Shown here: positions 46,236 to 60,227 of the stretch, one piece after another | Numbering within the stretch: position 1 is the stretch's first letter | Layout: each line of letters begins with the position of its first letter | NCBI GenBank assembly: GCA_900618425.1 | Contig: UZAN01039488.1 | Span: 62,001 to 126,000, forward strand | Length of the DNA: 64,000 nucleotides | Source: Echinostoma caproni | Taxonomy: Eukaryota; Platyhelminthes; Trematoda; Plagiorchiida; Echinostomatidae | Direction of reading: 5' to 3' | The notes under the pieces: generated by a model | The model's database searches: none | Told to the model about the DNA's origin: nothing | The model's input: the letters and a program-made list of their open reading frames with translations, nothing else | Made by a program: the position numbers and the translations under genes

Positions 46236-49200
46236 AAGGTACACACCACGAATGGTGATCGTCAATCATGTTGCAGTACCGGCAACAGTACCTCGCGGAC
46301 TAGTTCGCAAATGCAGCTGCATCTCGAGAGGGTTGTTAACAAAGCTCTGGGTGTTTGTATCCAAACAGTTTAGAGGGTGCTGGTTTAGATATACTTTCAT
46401 GTTTATATCCTTACTTTTGCCAGCGACCTTGCAGTCGGTCAACGGTGGTTTTGTTGGAGTGCGAATTGCGAAATTTCTGAAAGTCCTCAAATTGCATTAG
46501 ATACAAGTGTTTAATCGATTGGGTGGGAACAAGAGAAGTATGATTCGGTCAATAATTCCCATAATAATGCTTTGAAAACTTTGACTATCAATTCCGTCTT
46601 TACTCGATAACTTGCCAAACACCCCTGGTGCTTGCGTAGTTTTTTCGTCAGTCTTCATTCAACTCCAAGTGAAAGATCGTGTACTCAGGACAAACCTACC
46701 GGTTTTCTATCGCAGAATCAGTTAGAATGACGACCGTATATAAGAAGGAATTGCGCGATCTTTTCTAAGAATGAATTTCGTATATATGTAAAATTACCGA
46801 TATCAAGATACAAAACACATTGGGATATTCTAAGCGGTTTTAGCGGATACCGTTAAGAGGGGAAAAGTTCGAAAACGTTCTGATCAATTTTGTCTTTAAC
46901 TTGGCAGTTGTCATTTACGCGTCAGTCGCAATCGACACATAAAGGATAGTTCACCATTTGCGTGAAGTTTTCCGCAGCCAAGTAGCTCACAGCGGTTTTC
47001 TGCAAATGACTAAAATTGGCTCTTTTGGTTATCGTTTTATCTTCTTAATTTCTACAGTGGGACCACTGATCACAATTTTCTGATAATAACCAAACTAGCT
47101 TTGATGAAAAATGTTTTCTATGCTAACTTTGTTGTGGCAGAATTACAAAACTGCAAACAGACCGAAGCTACCCGACAGAATTTCCCGAGTGAAATCGGCA
47201 ACACATGAGGGAATGCTCTGGTTTGGGGGCACTAAAATGATTTGATGCGGCTCCTTTCTCATTCTAACTTGGGGGCAAATGCAGAAAGTAGACAAATGTA
47301 GCTTATTAGACAACTACATATTAGGTGGAGGACGCATAAGGATCAAAAGGTTGGCAGGCATGCAGAAGGCTCAGTTGGGAAAAAGGAGCAACTCACTAGC
47401 TGTATGCATTACAGACAATTTATTACTTGAAAACAACCCTAAGGATTTGTGTTGCATTGGTGATACCTGATACACACTCCTCCGGTTTTATTGCTCACCT
47501 CAGACTACCGGAAATAAATGCAATCACACTTCATTCTATTTATTGTAAACACCGGATGAAACTGCGTCATATACTTACTACCAGTAAAGGCCGATTGTTT
47601 TCATGGAAACTTTGAGGTTGGAGGGTAAAATATCTTAAATTTAATGTGAATTAGGAGCAATTGCGAACCAAAGCTGAAAGTAGTACGGTTCCCATGGCTG
47701 CATGTATTTAGTAAATGAACGCCCATCCATTTTAGACGAACATTTATTTGACCGCAATCAGACATTTGCTTATGACGCTAACTATAAACCTAATACATTC
47801 ATCGGTACCATGATATCTTTATTCTCATTCCTAGAAATGATGCATCTGCCGAATGTGAATTCAAAAACTTTTTGATCCCCATCAAATAGTAGTCATCAAA
47901 TGAGTACCTCATTGGTTGCCATGGCAACCAGAAATAGTCGGTTCCATATCCGATTACGAGAACTGCAAAGTCATTTTGTAATTGTTGTCACATGTATTTG
48001 TTATCTTTACGAGAAATCGAACTGTGAGCATTACGTTTGTGAGAGAAAACACAGTAACCCCTTTCTAATACCAAGAGACTAGATGTGACAACTATGAATG
48101 CACTATTTCCAGTTTAGTTTCGGGGAAAATTATTCAACCATGACCAATTCAAGCTTTCTGAACAAAACTAAAATCATGCAGAACCAAAACCGATATCGGA
48201 AATGAATAACTTATCTTGGTGCATCGAGCACCTATAAACCTAGTCTGTTATGACCGATTTGTATGTTGGAATGGTAAAATATCCCGTCCTATGTAATAAA
48301 GATATCTTCAATGATTCCACATAGTTTCCACAAAGCAGTTTGAAGCTGTGTCAAAATGTTTGGAGGGAAATTCTGACACGACATCAGGAGCTGGTTTTGC
48401 TTTTAAAACAACTACCGATCAGGTCATTGTCCATTTTCATCACAACTTCAACCTTCTCAGGCGCATTTTGTCGTCTGGTAAGTTTTTGGGGTAATAACAT
48501 CTACGAATCATAGGTTGTACGGAAATGATTTACCGGGTCTTTTGCCGGCATTTTCACTTCCGAATCAATAGAAAGAATGAAAGAACCTACTTTGAACAAT
48601 GGCGGTAGTCTCTCGTGACCCGATAGATAAGTTCAACTCCGTTATAGGGGAATCCGTAATCACTGCTTGATTTCGTAGTGGTTGGATGCCCAAAGTACTC
48701 CTACAGATTTGTTTAAGCTGGGATCTTCTCTCACGTTTATGACTAAATCAAACGAAACTATTTTCCTGAAGAGTGTTCTGATTTTCTGTTCCCACTTCAT
48801 TTTTGTTATTAAATAAATACAGAAAGATGTACCAAGAGAGTTTAAAGAACTGTCCCTAATCCATCAGAATTTGAACGGAAACTGTCGGTATCGTGTATTT
48901 GTCAGTGATCAACTAAATCATGCGTAGAACTCTGTTTTAGAACACGCGCCATTTCGTATTTATTGTTTTGCGCTTTTCAAAATCAAGCTTTCATTTATTA
49001 CTCCTGGACTCTGTGTATTACAAACTATTTTGGATCTCGGTGATTAGTGTGTACTTGTTATTGAATGTATCATATAACCCAGGCAGACCTGTGTGTGCTT
49101 AAAGAAGACAGCACTGTGAAGGAGCAGACCGCATGCGTATGACTGAATTTTATGTTCGTTCTGCAGAAAACATCGTCAAAGCTCTGAACATTTTTTAATG

Positions 49201-49261
49201 TTTTCACTCCTGAATATGCATCGAAAATGGTCGAGAAACGGTGTAACAAACGAGATGTTTA
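46236..49261. other. Stretch without recognised genes
   Basis: Short frames only (46252-46500 plus, 47279-47470 plus and 47900-48082 plus are the longest). No motif, tRNA-like sequence or repeat recognised. Confidence 0.5.
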
Positions 49262-49740
49262 CTGTGGTTCAATGTTCAATGTTCAATGTTCTTCAATTAG
49301 AGGCAGAGGGTAATTTCCCGTATGAGCCTCATCACCACAGACTCGAAGATCTCATTCATGATAGATCTGCATACCACATTGTTCGCAGGACGCTGTCGAG
49401 CTTCCTCTTGAACATCTTATCATTGACCTCTTCCACCACGTCAGCTGGAAGGGAGTTCCAAAGGTTGGTTACACTTCGCGATAGCCGGAACCGAAGAGGT
49501 AATCCTACGGACGAAAGCTTCAACAGCGTAAGTCCATGTCCACGAGTCCTGGTATGCTCGCGCAGAGGGAAATACTCCATCGACTCTGGACCCATGTCAC
49601 CGCGAAGAATACGTCGCACACAGATGATATCACCCCGTACTCGACGATAGGACTCCGGAAACAATCCAGTCGCATGCAATCGTTCGGTGTAGCAACACCC
49701 GCGTAACCCGGCCATCATTTTATCTATAGTTTACATATCC
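49262..49740 (-). pseudogene. CR1-like LINE RT C-terminus, minus strand, with 7-bp tail
   Basis: One minus frame is open for 120 codons (49718 down to 49359; TAA 49356-49358). It reads KMMAGLRGCCYTERL, then RRVRGDIICVRRILRGD, R-G-H-G-L-T-L, NLWNSLPADVVE and FKRKLD, which is the standard order at the C-terminus of CR1-clade reverse transcriptases. No lesion lies within the fragment. An untranslated part and three tandem CATTGAA units (49268-49290) end the copy. The 5' break near 49740 is typical truncation. The lack of lesions over 120 codons suggests a fairly recent copy. It differs from the plus-strand CR1 at 19.4-21.5 kb in sequence and tail, so at least two lineages are present. Confidence 0.88.
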
Positions 49741-50439
49741 ACATCAAATTACCTCGGGAGCAAAAGAGGCGGTAGTGTAAAATGTACGACACAAATTTCA
49801 AATGACAATGTATCAAGTTTCCGTTTCCGACTTTTTGTTCAAATCAGGTTTCACGTGAATCTGTATTCCCTTCAAGCCTTTCCCCGCGGTGGCGAGATAA
49901 AAATAATTTTCTATTTCCGATTGTTCATTTGCTTCACTGTTTGAATTGTTCCCTTTGGAAAATGCGCGAGTCAATAAGTGCGCAACGAACATTCCGCCTC
50001 ATTCTATCTGCACTTTATAACCATTATATGAATCCTAAACCCAGTTCAATCGCACCGTGATCAGTTAGACCCGACACAATGGACTTGACCTGTAAAATAT
50101 GTGCTGCTAGTTTCTGGGACAGATTAAATACAGTCTGAATCGCTAATGTTTGGAATTTCCTTGAGATTCAGCGGCTCATGAAGTCATTTGCGTTAATGTT
50201 TCTGTGTTTCAGAAAGTTAATGTTTCCCTTCAGCATTGGGTACTGTCCACTTTTCCCCGATTTTTACGTTAATTTTTATAAAATTCAAATCTTACTTTTT
50301 ACACAAAAATATTTTATTTTCCACCACCAGCCATTCTCACCCCAGATTGTTTCATGTTCCAAAGTTTTAAACTTTCGATCTAATTTGCATTGTCACTGAT
50401 AGTCAGCCGTCAGAATGTATATAAACAGACAACCTGTTC
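49741..50439. other. Stretch without recognised genes
   Basis: AT-rich, with a 73-codon hydrophobic plus frame at 50178-50399 typical of AT-rich chance translation. Confidence 0.55.
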
Positions 50440-51270
50440 TTATAAATCACCTTTGTTCGTGGAAAAAATTCAAATCGTCTGAATGCCTGACTTTCTTGCG
50501 TTCTTTGAATGGGTTTCAGGACGTTTCGATCTCGCTGGGATTGCACTGGGTATCACTAACTCGTTTTGGAACGCGGGTCGGGCTAGTGCCCTTACACCTA
50601 CTAGTTCGTTCATAACCCGATTGGTCTGGTAGTTACCAATGTCCGTGGGTTACAACATATTCAGCGAAGGAGTGCTTTTTGAATGCCACGTACGATGGCC
50701 ACTCTCGACCCTAATCTCAAACGTGTACATCAGTCGCCAGCTAATAAAATCCAGCATTTGTACGAGTGTCTCGGAAGGCTCGACCAATCTTTTCCCTCCA
50801 ATTATGGCGAGAAGGCGAGCTGGCTGGGAAAACGTTTATTGATCCAATTCAAAAGCAACCGGTGTAAGCGTTCAGTTATATACATTCACTTCTTAACCTC
50901 CCTGAAGGATGATTCACGGCTCTTTCTGTTGGTCAGTTCCTGCTGGTTTTGGTCCGCACTTAGCACATGCGTTGCATCTTCTTCCGCGTGCCGTTCCGGC
51001 TGGTTTGACCCGATCGTAGCACGAGATACGTTGATCAACAGCTCCGACGTAGTGACATTTGGAGTTTATCTTTCTGGTTCAGTGTGGATCGTCTGTCGGG
51101 TTGTAATTGTCGATTCGTTCGTTTTGGGTGGTAGTCAACATTGTCTCTCGAAGTACTTCCAGCCGCTACGTCTGCATGTCTGGTTGGATGGGTCCCGTTC
51201 TTGATTCGTTCGCCAGCCGGGGCGCTCTTTGTACCACCTTCCATCACACAATGACCTTCCTTCATTGAGC
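50440..51270. other. GC-richer island with broken open frames, unassigned
   Basis: Composition rises sharply and several long frames overlap. On the plus strand 50683-51204 is open for 173 codons (TTG start). On the minus strand there are pieces such as ETLVQMLDFISWRLM, ALARPAFQNELVIPSAIPAR and a cysteine-bearing segment R-C-N-A-C-A-K-C-G. The minus-strand pieces look more protein-like but contain stops. I suspect an old mobile-element gene on the minus strand. No domain is certain. Confidence 0.35.
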
Positions 51271-53575
51271 CATTGAACCCACGATTGAAAGGTGATTATT
51301 TATTCAACTTTACTCCAGATCGCTACACATTTGTATCCGATATTCCTGACTGACTCCCTTTTGTCAAACTAACGTTTGTATGGTACTCTCTTGTGATCGC
51401 GCAGCATACCTCAGGGTTGTCATGACGATCAGATACGAAGAACAGAATGATGGGTGTGGTATTTATGACTCACTTAGCATACTGGCATGCATAGCATTCA
51501 AACTTCGAAAATCTTTTTTGTGTACTTGACAGCGCATTGAAATGATGTGGTGCACTGCAATCAAAATTGCTATCGAAAACAGTGTCAATTTGATGTCCAA
51601 CTGGACCACGGGAGAGACTACAAACAGAAATTTGATGAAGGTAAAAGGAATCACTTGCTTTTATGGCTGTGATATTCTAACTACACCGCCCATCTCACCC
51701 CCAAACCCACACATACAAACATGTGCGATATAACAAACTGCTCGCGAGAGTCTAAAGTCACTCTGTTGCACATGGTCATTTAATGAAACCGCAGAAGTAG
51801 TGTTCAAATGTTTAACTCTCTCCAGAAATCGTTATCATTGCTTCTATTCCCACGAGTCATCTCTAGTGCTTATTTCTGAAATTCACATAGATTCGTTGAA
51901 AAGAAACCCAACAGAGGCAAAACAAATTAATTTTGTCGGTCCGAGTCCGACCATAGATTGTTTTCTCATCAATCTCCGATAAAGTGCACCAAATTATGCT
52001 TATTTCATTTGTGGTTAATCCTTTCAAACTGGACTGTGTTCAAATCAGTTTTATGTATGCATGACTGACTTCATATGGATACCAAATACTGATATGTTGG
52101 CCATGCTGAATAGACCCATTGATTTGTCTGAATTGGAAATGATTTTTTTGCTAACTAAGGGAACTGTTTCATGCACCACTGCTTCAGTGCTGCAAAGCAT
52201 TGAGTTAGAGCATTCATTCAAAACGCAGGTGCGATCTTTCTGATATAAATAATTGCGAAATACATTTCACGGCAGATGTAACAAAACCAGGAAATTTGTC
52301 ATGTTTAAAATAGAGGAATGAATAATTCAATCGTGTAAATAGAAATTTGTACTAAGAAATCTGACCATATCCCTAATTTATCAATGAAATCATCAACATT
52401 TAGTTTTTATTATTGTTGTTGAAACACCAGTCTGATGTACAAAAACAGCATCCTTCGTCATTTCTTTCAGATGGGGGACAAATATCAAAGAATGGTCACT
52501 GTCAGATGTGACACAAAAGTGCCTCTCAGATGTCTGAAATCACGCTTATAAATGGATCTCTTCAAGCGCCCGAAATTTTTATTCACCAAAGCTCCGTTTC
52601 CAGTTTCCTAATTTAGTGAGGATATCGCATGGCTTGTCAACAAGTTATTTGTGTCGTTCAATGCATCTGCTTGGGTGTCGCGCCAATATTACCTGTTCGA
52701 TATGTTTTGGCGGCAATTCAGCACGACTGCGGTCAAAGTTAAATCCCAACGCTATGCTGAAACTTGGATGCATAAAGCTTTACTTGAGCAGACTTGACTT
52801 GATTATCGAAATCGAGACACACTCTGTTTTGCGTGAAACGCACAACGACCGAAATCAATCATATTATCAGACACTTTGTTTCTAATCCAGTGTGATTTTA
52901 GTTTGAATGATAGGATCAGATTAGACTTTCCAATTTAAAGATCTACAACAGAATAAATGTTGGGAACGATGCCTTTGCGATTCAACTCAAGATACACGGT
53001 CTCCAAAGCCTCAATCAAAGCCACCTATTGTGTATTGTGATTGATACTCAAAACTGCTCCGTAATCTGGCCGTATTATTGAACTAAATCAGTTAGGCCTT
53101 TACTCTTTTGTATGAATCCCAAACTCGCATATTGAAAATTTACCATACGCAGACTGACTTCCATGGAGCACCTTAGTATCATCTTAGAAAGCACTCACAG
53201 ATGATTCCCATTTTTCGTTCTGAATGGTCACTATGCTGAAGAAAAAGTTATAAAGTGGTTTCATGCTTTCCGGTTTCCCTGTAGGTCATTACAAATTAGT
53301 TTTTACTACTACGTGTAAGTATCGGCCAACATTGGTCTATAATAACGTTATGCAATGGAACAAATTATAATCTACTGTAAAATCGTACTTATACGTCGGT
53401 TATCACGAGACCACTGTGACTACCTTTGGAGGAGTGTTTCATTCGGTTCGGTCAGATAAGCACTATGTGTAACAGGAAATGTACCTCACGAGGAAGAGAT
53501 GGATAGATAAATGAACTATTTGGGTAGAACCATCAAATATCTTCACAAAAGAGCACGTGAAAAGAAATTGAAATT
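51271..53575. other. Stretch without recognised genes
   Basis: Only short unsupported frames (for example plus 52616-52885, 89 codons, opening with GTG). No motif. Confidence 0.55.
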
Positions 53576-54024
53576 TTGGGAGTAAGATTATTGTATTTTA
53601 TATTGTTTGGAATCATCCTGAATGTTCTCGTGGCTGTTACACTCTACTCGTCACGCATAACTAAGTATTCGTTTTATCGCGATGATATTAAGGTGTTTTT
53701 CTGTCAGGTGTGTGCATTCCGAAAGCCCATGGGAAGCAGTAAATGTACAACCAAGTTTTAATGAGTGATTGTGCCCCTATGCTGTTAGTTCGCCATCAGA
53801 TAAAAGGGACCGGCGCTACCTCAAATTATGAATCGATACTACCCGATTTACCGTTCCCAAGTAGACGGGAGCAGGTGACCACAAAAACAAAACGTGCTAA
53901 CAACGGACACTCAAAAATTAATGGCATGCGAGAATTTACGATCAACAAACGAGAAGGAATTTCCACTCATCCAGGGACGAGACAACCGAAGCGCAAGGAA
54001 ACAATATTATTCCTATGCCCGTGA
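53576..54024 (+). other. Two adjacent open frames: hydrophobic start, then basic segment
   Basis: From 53576 (TTG) one frame gives L-L-Y-F-I-L-F-G-I-I-L-N-V-L-V-A-V-T-L-Y, a membrane-segment-like run, then S-S-R-I-T-K-Y-S-F-Y-R-D-D-I-K, ending beside AAG|GTGTTT, a possible donor. A second frame, 53743-54024 (93 codons), is polar and very basic (TKTKRANNGHSKINGMREF). No homology is recognised and no splice link between the two can be shown. Low confidence. Confidence 0.2.
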
Positions 54025-57000
54025 TTATTTGCAGGTAGAACTTACGGGTTTATCTCTCCTGTTCTCTATTCCCCTCGCTAAAGAGCAAACACATCGACCA
54101 ACGCTAAAGGTTTTCAGTAACATAAGCAGGGAAGTTACTGCTTTCCTTTGAGGCCACTTTGTCTTTGTTGCTTTCACGTTAGTTCAACTTTTACTTCACA
54201 TTTCGAACTACAGAACGTTGTCTAGGTTTTTTATTTTACCTGATATAAATATCATCATTGATCCTGGTTGGTTTATATAATGCCTGAAAGTAAGCTTGCC
54301 TGCCCGCAGTTGCCATTTTTTTCCGAGATCTTAACTGAGTATTTTAAGAGTTAATTTCACTCAGTTTCCGACCTCTTTAGCTTCTATTTTACCCAGGTAT
54401 TTGGAAAGTGATTTCATTACTCAGATATAACATTTTATCGCCGATTGATCATTCGTAACAGCTCTTTCTTCCAATAGATCTCATCTGTTAAGTGCTTCAT
54501 TCGGAATTAATGGCTGAGCACTGTCTAATCAGGCGTTTTTTAATACCAACAATCCTCGGGTTGAAGTCAATCATTTCCCGTAATAGACGGTTTCTCTGTC
54601 GTGGGAGATGAAGTTTTCCTATTTGTAAGCTTACTGAGACTGCCGATTAAAAAATACCTGTAGTCTATGGTCTGTAAAGGTAAAAATAAAACTCACATGT
54701 ATTTCATATTTAATTCATCGCCAGTAAGGTACACATAACAAACACCTTGATCAGAATTCTCTTATTCAAGGTAGAACTGGGTTCATACTTACAAAGTTTA
54801 GTCACTGTAAATGTCCTCAATAGTTCCTCACTGCAGATGAATGAATGGATTTTTAGACATACTTATTTGAATCTTTCTACCCAGTTAGGGAAAAATTTTT
54901 AAAATTCTTTATTCTCTCAAATGTTTCTCGTCTGAAACCGGAAAAATATCAACTTCAATCTTCCTATGAATTGCAATATATCAGAGGCCTATACGTTACT
55001 GATTTATGAAAGCAATTCTTGGTGAGAAACGATTTACCGAGTAGATTGCGATTGAATCTTGAGAATAAACGTGGGAGCGCATCTTTGCAGTCTGTTTTAA
55101 TCTGTGTCAACTATTCAAATACAACTTTGCCTTTTAGAAACGTTAACTACAAAAATGACGTCTTTTCTATTCCCATTCAGTGCAATATCCAAACAATCTG
55201 AGCATTCTGTTGAACAGTTAACTGTTTTGTACTACTTCCTTCAATTCATCCAGGCTTATGTGTGTGGCAATATCGTTTCATTCACAAATCTCATTCTATC
55301 CCCTCGTTGCAACGGTTTTTGAATCTCTATGCAATCCTTTGCCCCGCGGCTTCGCTGAGAGTGCTAGTCCTATCCGTAGTGCTTTTATATTGGAAAACGT
55401 TTTTAGAACCTCAGTTGCGCAAACGATTCCGGTTTTTTTGAACAAAACTTTGAGGTTCGTAACTAGAAGAAAGAGTATTTGTGGAATGATTTATGGAAAG
55501 CAGGCAAATATGCACTCTGGATAACTATGCGTTTTATTTCTGTATCGCTGCTTGGATTTCAGTCATGAACCTTCGGATCACGGCCCCAACAGACCTACTA
55601 GCGTTAAGTTCCTTGGAGAGTATAGTCAGTATAATTACGGTATAAATTTCTTCTATTCCATGCTAATTCACAGACAGTTGGGTTTGTGCTTTGTTATTTG
55701 TTTGGATTTACACTGTGAGGAATGAAGGAATAAAGAACAATATCAACAGTCGAGAGGTTGCGAAACTTAATTACGCCCCGAAAAGCGTAATTTTGCTATG
55801 ATGTGTTGCTTTTTTCGGTTGAAGTGAGAAATCTGATGGTTTTCGGACAACACAGAATGCTGTTTTGTTCTGTACAATTCGCCATCAATTGAACTACAAT
55901 TTAACCGAAGCTAAGCTACACATTCGTCCCGTATTACACTTTCTATCGTGTGAATTTACATCCCTACAATTGGTTGCCATTAAAGACAGTGTGAAGTAAA
56001 TAGCATAGTGTCAAACCTGGCTGGTTTCGCTCTCGGTTCTACGATGTTGATCATTATACAGCTCTTCGTCGGTACGTATTGCGTGCGTAGATTCAGGTGC
56101 TCACTTGCTATTCCGTGAACCATGTCCCGTTAAATTTTAAGTGAATATCGTGTCAGACGTTCCAACGAATTTCGGTTTCTTGCCTGTCTACGGATGTAAC
56201 TTTTTTATCGAAACGATGCAGTTTAGTATCGACAAATTGCCACGCTAATTCAATTGAACTACTGTTTCACGTCAAGTCAGAATAATATAGCTTTTTTAGG
56301 GGTGGGGGTGGGCAAATGGTTTTCAGTGCAACCATTCAAGCCATTTCACATTGAAACAGGATGGTTTTATTAAGTGTTGGTAAAAGTGTTCTATTTCCAG
56401 TACAGGGAGTGAATGTCTGTCAGTGCCTTTGTGTAATATTGCGACAAGAGAACTCCGGATTGTTAATTTTCTGGTCGAAACATTATCTTATCTGCATTTC
56501 GAGCATGCTAATCATTCGTCTTTTTATTTGACTTCTTTTGCTACGACCAGTAGGATTTTTTCATGACACCCGTACCAGATAGTTTTGAATTCACATTTGA
56601 ACAATCGGAATGTCACATTTACCACGTTGTTTTATTTTAGAGGCTGCCCCCTCCCCACGATTAGCGAAAAAGTGCAACACAATAATGATAATCATTTTAT
56701 AAGGGAACGCTGTAGGAAGAACTCCTAATCGACAACTCGATGGAATGGTGACGTTAAAAGTTAAAACGAAACCATCTTCGTAGGTGGAATCTCAGTGAGA
56801 TAATTGAGGCTTGGTGTTCTAATACACTGACAGCACCGAAAGTGATCGCTTACCTTTATTGTCGTCAGATCTTGAGAACTGGAGAAAATTCTTTTTGGTG
56901 CACAGAAGTTGAGGGGATTTCTTGTGCCTTGTTGTACGAGAGAGAGAGAGTATACCACGTCTAGTTTGTACTCGTAAACATTGAACGTCATAGCAAAAGG

Positions 57001-59134
57001 AACTATTATTGGACGACTATGGTTGAGATTTAAGTGGTAATTTAACTACTGCTTTGATAAGAAATATGCGACAAGCTTTCGCTCACTAGATTTTGCTTCT
57101 CACCGGGGAAGGAACTTATCACTTCTTTGATTAAGTTGAAAGAGAATTTTAGACAGTCGCACTGAACAAATAAAGCACAGGTTTGTGCTGTTTTAACAGT
57201 CAACTGTTGGTGGGAAACATTAACGAAGTAAAACTTATTAAAGTTAAAATTACTGACCCTGCAAACCCCAATCGAATCAAGAGGCATACGGCTTATGTGA
57301 TGCACTCGGTGAATAAACAAAAGTAAATGGAATACAAACGTATTGTTATGATCCGTAATAACACACCAGATGGTCAATAAATATCAGGAGATCTCTACTG
57401 ACTTACCGGAAAGGTTAAAATCAGCGTTTCATCAATTTCGTGATAATCTGCCACACATTGGGCAATGATTTGAGCGCTTATATTGGTGTTGAAACATATA
57501 TCAATCGAGTTCCTTTTAATTTAAAAAAAAGATAATACTTCATTTGGTGACACTTAATATTGCCTTTGCGGACGCAAAAATATCAAAATGGTAAGTTTGA
57601 TTTTTTGTCAATAAACCGACCGCTATTTCTGAAAGTTAAATCTGATAAGCTCTTGAACAAAATGGAGCACCTCGCAAACATGCTAAGTAATTAATAATAA
57701 ACGTTCAACTAGGGTATTTATTTTTATATGGTTAATGGGCAACTAATCCTCTTGTCTAGTGCTCCAAAAACGAGTAATTTATGTTCTTATTTGTTTTGGA
57801 AACAGGAATCCATACCTTGGAAAGAAAACAGAAAGGATCCAAATGTACTGCGATCATGAAATTATAGATTTCTTCTTCGCGTAGCTCCAACCACGTCGGC
57901 TCGATTTAATCTATACCGTCCTTAACGGGAATGTTCTTCACGTTTTTTTCCGATCCATCAAAATACTTACGATTGACCGATATCTTTAAACTTCATTTCA
58001 AGCTAAAGTGCGCACAAATTTGTTTTGCTGTTTTGCCGCTGCTTCCTCTACTGCCATCGTCTTCGTCATCATTCTGGATGTTGTCACTGCGCATAGTCAC
58101 CGGTGTGCATGACTTCAAGCGTTGGATAGGGTTGGGTTATAAAATAGGTATTAAACATTGGACTTATTTTAGTCCTGTGCGTAATTGGAGTTAAACGAAT
58201 TACCCGAGTGACTGAGATCTAACAAAGAATCGTAGAAGGTATACAAGGAATGAAAATTACACACAAAACGGAAAGATTGCTAACAGTAAGCCACCGTCCC
58301 CCCCCCACCCCACCCCTCCGCGATAAATTCAGTGATGGAGCAGTTGGTAAACGGCAATGCCTGTCCGTTTGTTTTATAGTTCACTTAAATGGCTTCGAAA
58401 TAGCGCTTGTCAGCGACAATGAGCCGTTCGTTTTCTCCTGAAATCCGGAGCAAACAACTGAACGCCGTCGTGTAATGGAACTTGCTGATCTACAACCGAA
58501 ATGAAAGTAAATTTAGCGGTAAAATTAGTTCCATTCATTCGAATTCACTCGTTTTCTTATATCGGATGAATGGATTCATGATGTTCCCGGTATTTGATAA
58601 AATTACGAGCCAAAAACAGAGGTGTACTGTTAGCACTTGTCTATTCGTCGGGATCGAATTGGAACAAAACTGTGTAACTAATGAAATTACAAGCTTTTTT
58701 CTAACACCGCAGTGAAGCATTTCAAAAGGGACTGAGAATACTTCGGAAACTTACCCAACTAGGAAGCGCGTCAAATTGTCTGAATTGTTCTAATAAGCGC
58801 TTCACTCGTGTAATTAGGTTTATCCCTAGTTGTCTGTCTACAGTCTATTGTCATCAACTGGTTAATTAACTTCTATTCATCCCGGGGAAGCAAATCATTA
58901 TGGCAGGTAAACGGGGAGCGAGGCTGTCATTGGATCACGTTACCGGCAAACAACGCACTATCGTGCAATATCAAGGGTTGAATGGGAAGAAAAGATAAAC
59001 ACTGATCCGCATTTTTCGGGAGTGTGGGTGGTTTGGCTCAATTGTACCCCTTCATTAGTCCGAATCACCAACCGACATTTCACTGATTTGGATTTAAACT
59101 GCAAACATTGCCGTAATTCTGCATCAAATTCGCT
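54025..59134. other. Long AT-rich stretch, nothing recognised
   Basis: No repeat family or gene is supported. The longest frame is minus 57042-57377 (111 codons), without motif. A C-rich tract lies at 58297-58318. A small ATG frame at 58900-58998 (32 codons, basic) contains GCAG|GTAAAC right after its start and could be a tiny exon, but there is no further support. Confidence 0.5.
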
Positions 59135-59256
59135 GCCGTTGTTGCTGTTATTGTCGTCGTCGTTGTTGTTGTTGTTGATGTTGTTGTTATTATTGTTGCT
59201 GTTGTTTTGTTGTTGTGGTGGTGGTGGTGGTGATTTTGGTTGTGGTTGTTGTTGAC
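59135..59256. repeat. (GTT)n/(GGT)n microsatellite
   Basis: An interrupted trinucleotide repeat. It explains the poly-Leu (plus) and poly-Thr/His (minus) open frames over this site, which I do not call as genes. Confidence 0.95.
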
Positions 59257-60227
59257 TATTTGCATGATTCGATGAAACGCAAATTCTTCTCTTGTTTCGA
59301 GTGTCCTTATCAATTATCTGAATTTCACAATTGATCTACAGTGGTTTATTGTCGCCGTGGTTTCTATTGCTTTAGCGGACAAAATGTATTTTTGGATCTC
59401 TTTCTGTTCACCAGATATGGATCAGTTTCTTTAAGAGGAACTGTGACCTTCGGTCCCAGTTAATGACATATTTAAACAGATAGATTGATTGATACAAACT
59501 CAAACAGTTGACGGACAATGCGAAACAATTGGTATCAATAATGCAAACTTTGAATGTGTCAACCACGTTCACGTATCTGAAGCCAAATGGAAACACGAAA
59601 CATCGTACTGTTTCAAAGAAAATATCTATGTGTGGACTATAATCACTGACTACTAAATTCGAAGACTATTCTTTTAAAATAATGTAAAATGAATTTGCAT
59701 CAAATAGGTAACAGGTGTAAAATGTTATGGTTATGAAAAGGCTAACTTTATGGGTTTTAAAATAATAAGGCTGAGAATTGTCGCCAGTAATCATGACACG
59801 CATTTAACTCGCGAACTGAATACGTACTTATTCATTTTCCCTTCTTGGCGATCAGTGTACTCAATGGAAGAATAACTGTTTCGTGGCGTTTCCTGTGTTT
59901 ATTATACCAGGGTCAGCCATAGTAGGAAAATTATGCTATTTTTCAAAAACCATGTGCTCGCTTGGGATAACATTTTATCTACCTGTGTAACAATCGTCCA
60001 TATTAACGCATTTCCGCGGACAGTTTGCAGAATGCTTCGGACATTGAAGCTATTGCCCAAGATGATGTCTCCTGTCTCATCACTGGTTAAGAAGACTCAG
60101 TGTGTTAAGTTAGGCTGCATCTATTGTGGCCTCCGAAAGCCTCATTATGGTTGAGGTGGATGTCTATGATTGCGACTGGTCATCCCGCCCTTGCACCTCG
60201 CAAAATGCCCCCACACGACTAACCTTC
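59257..60227. other. Stretch without recognised genes
   Basis: AT-rich until about 60000, then a gradual rise in GC leading into the island that follows. Plus frame 59933-60154 has no motif. Confidence 0.5.

Noticed and set aside
49198..49650. 150-codon plus-strand frame over the CR1 fragment
   Set aside because: It is the antisense shadow of the clearly recognisable minus-strand RT C-terminus.
59022..59313. Poly-leucine and poly-threonine/histidine proteins
   Set aside because: They are translations of the (GTT)n/(GGT)n microsatellite.
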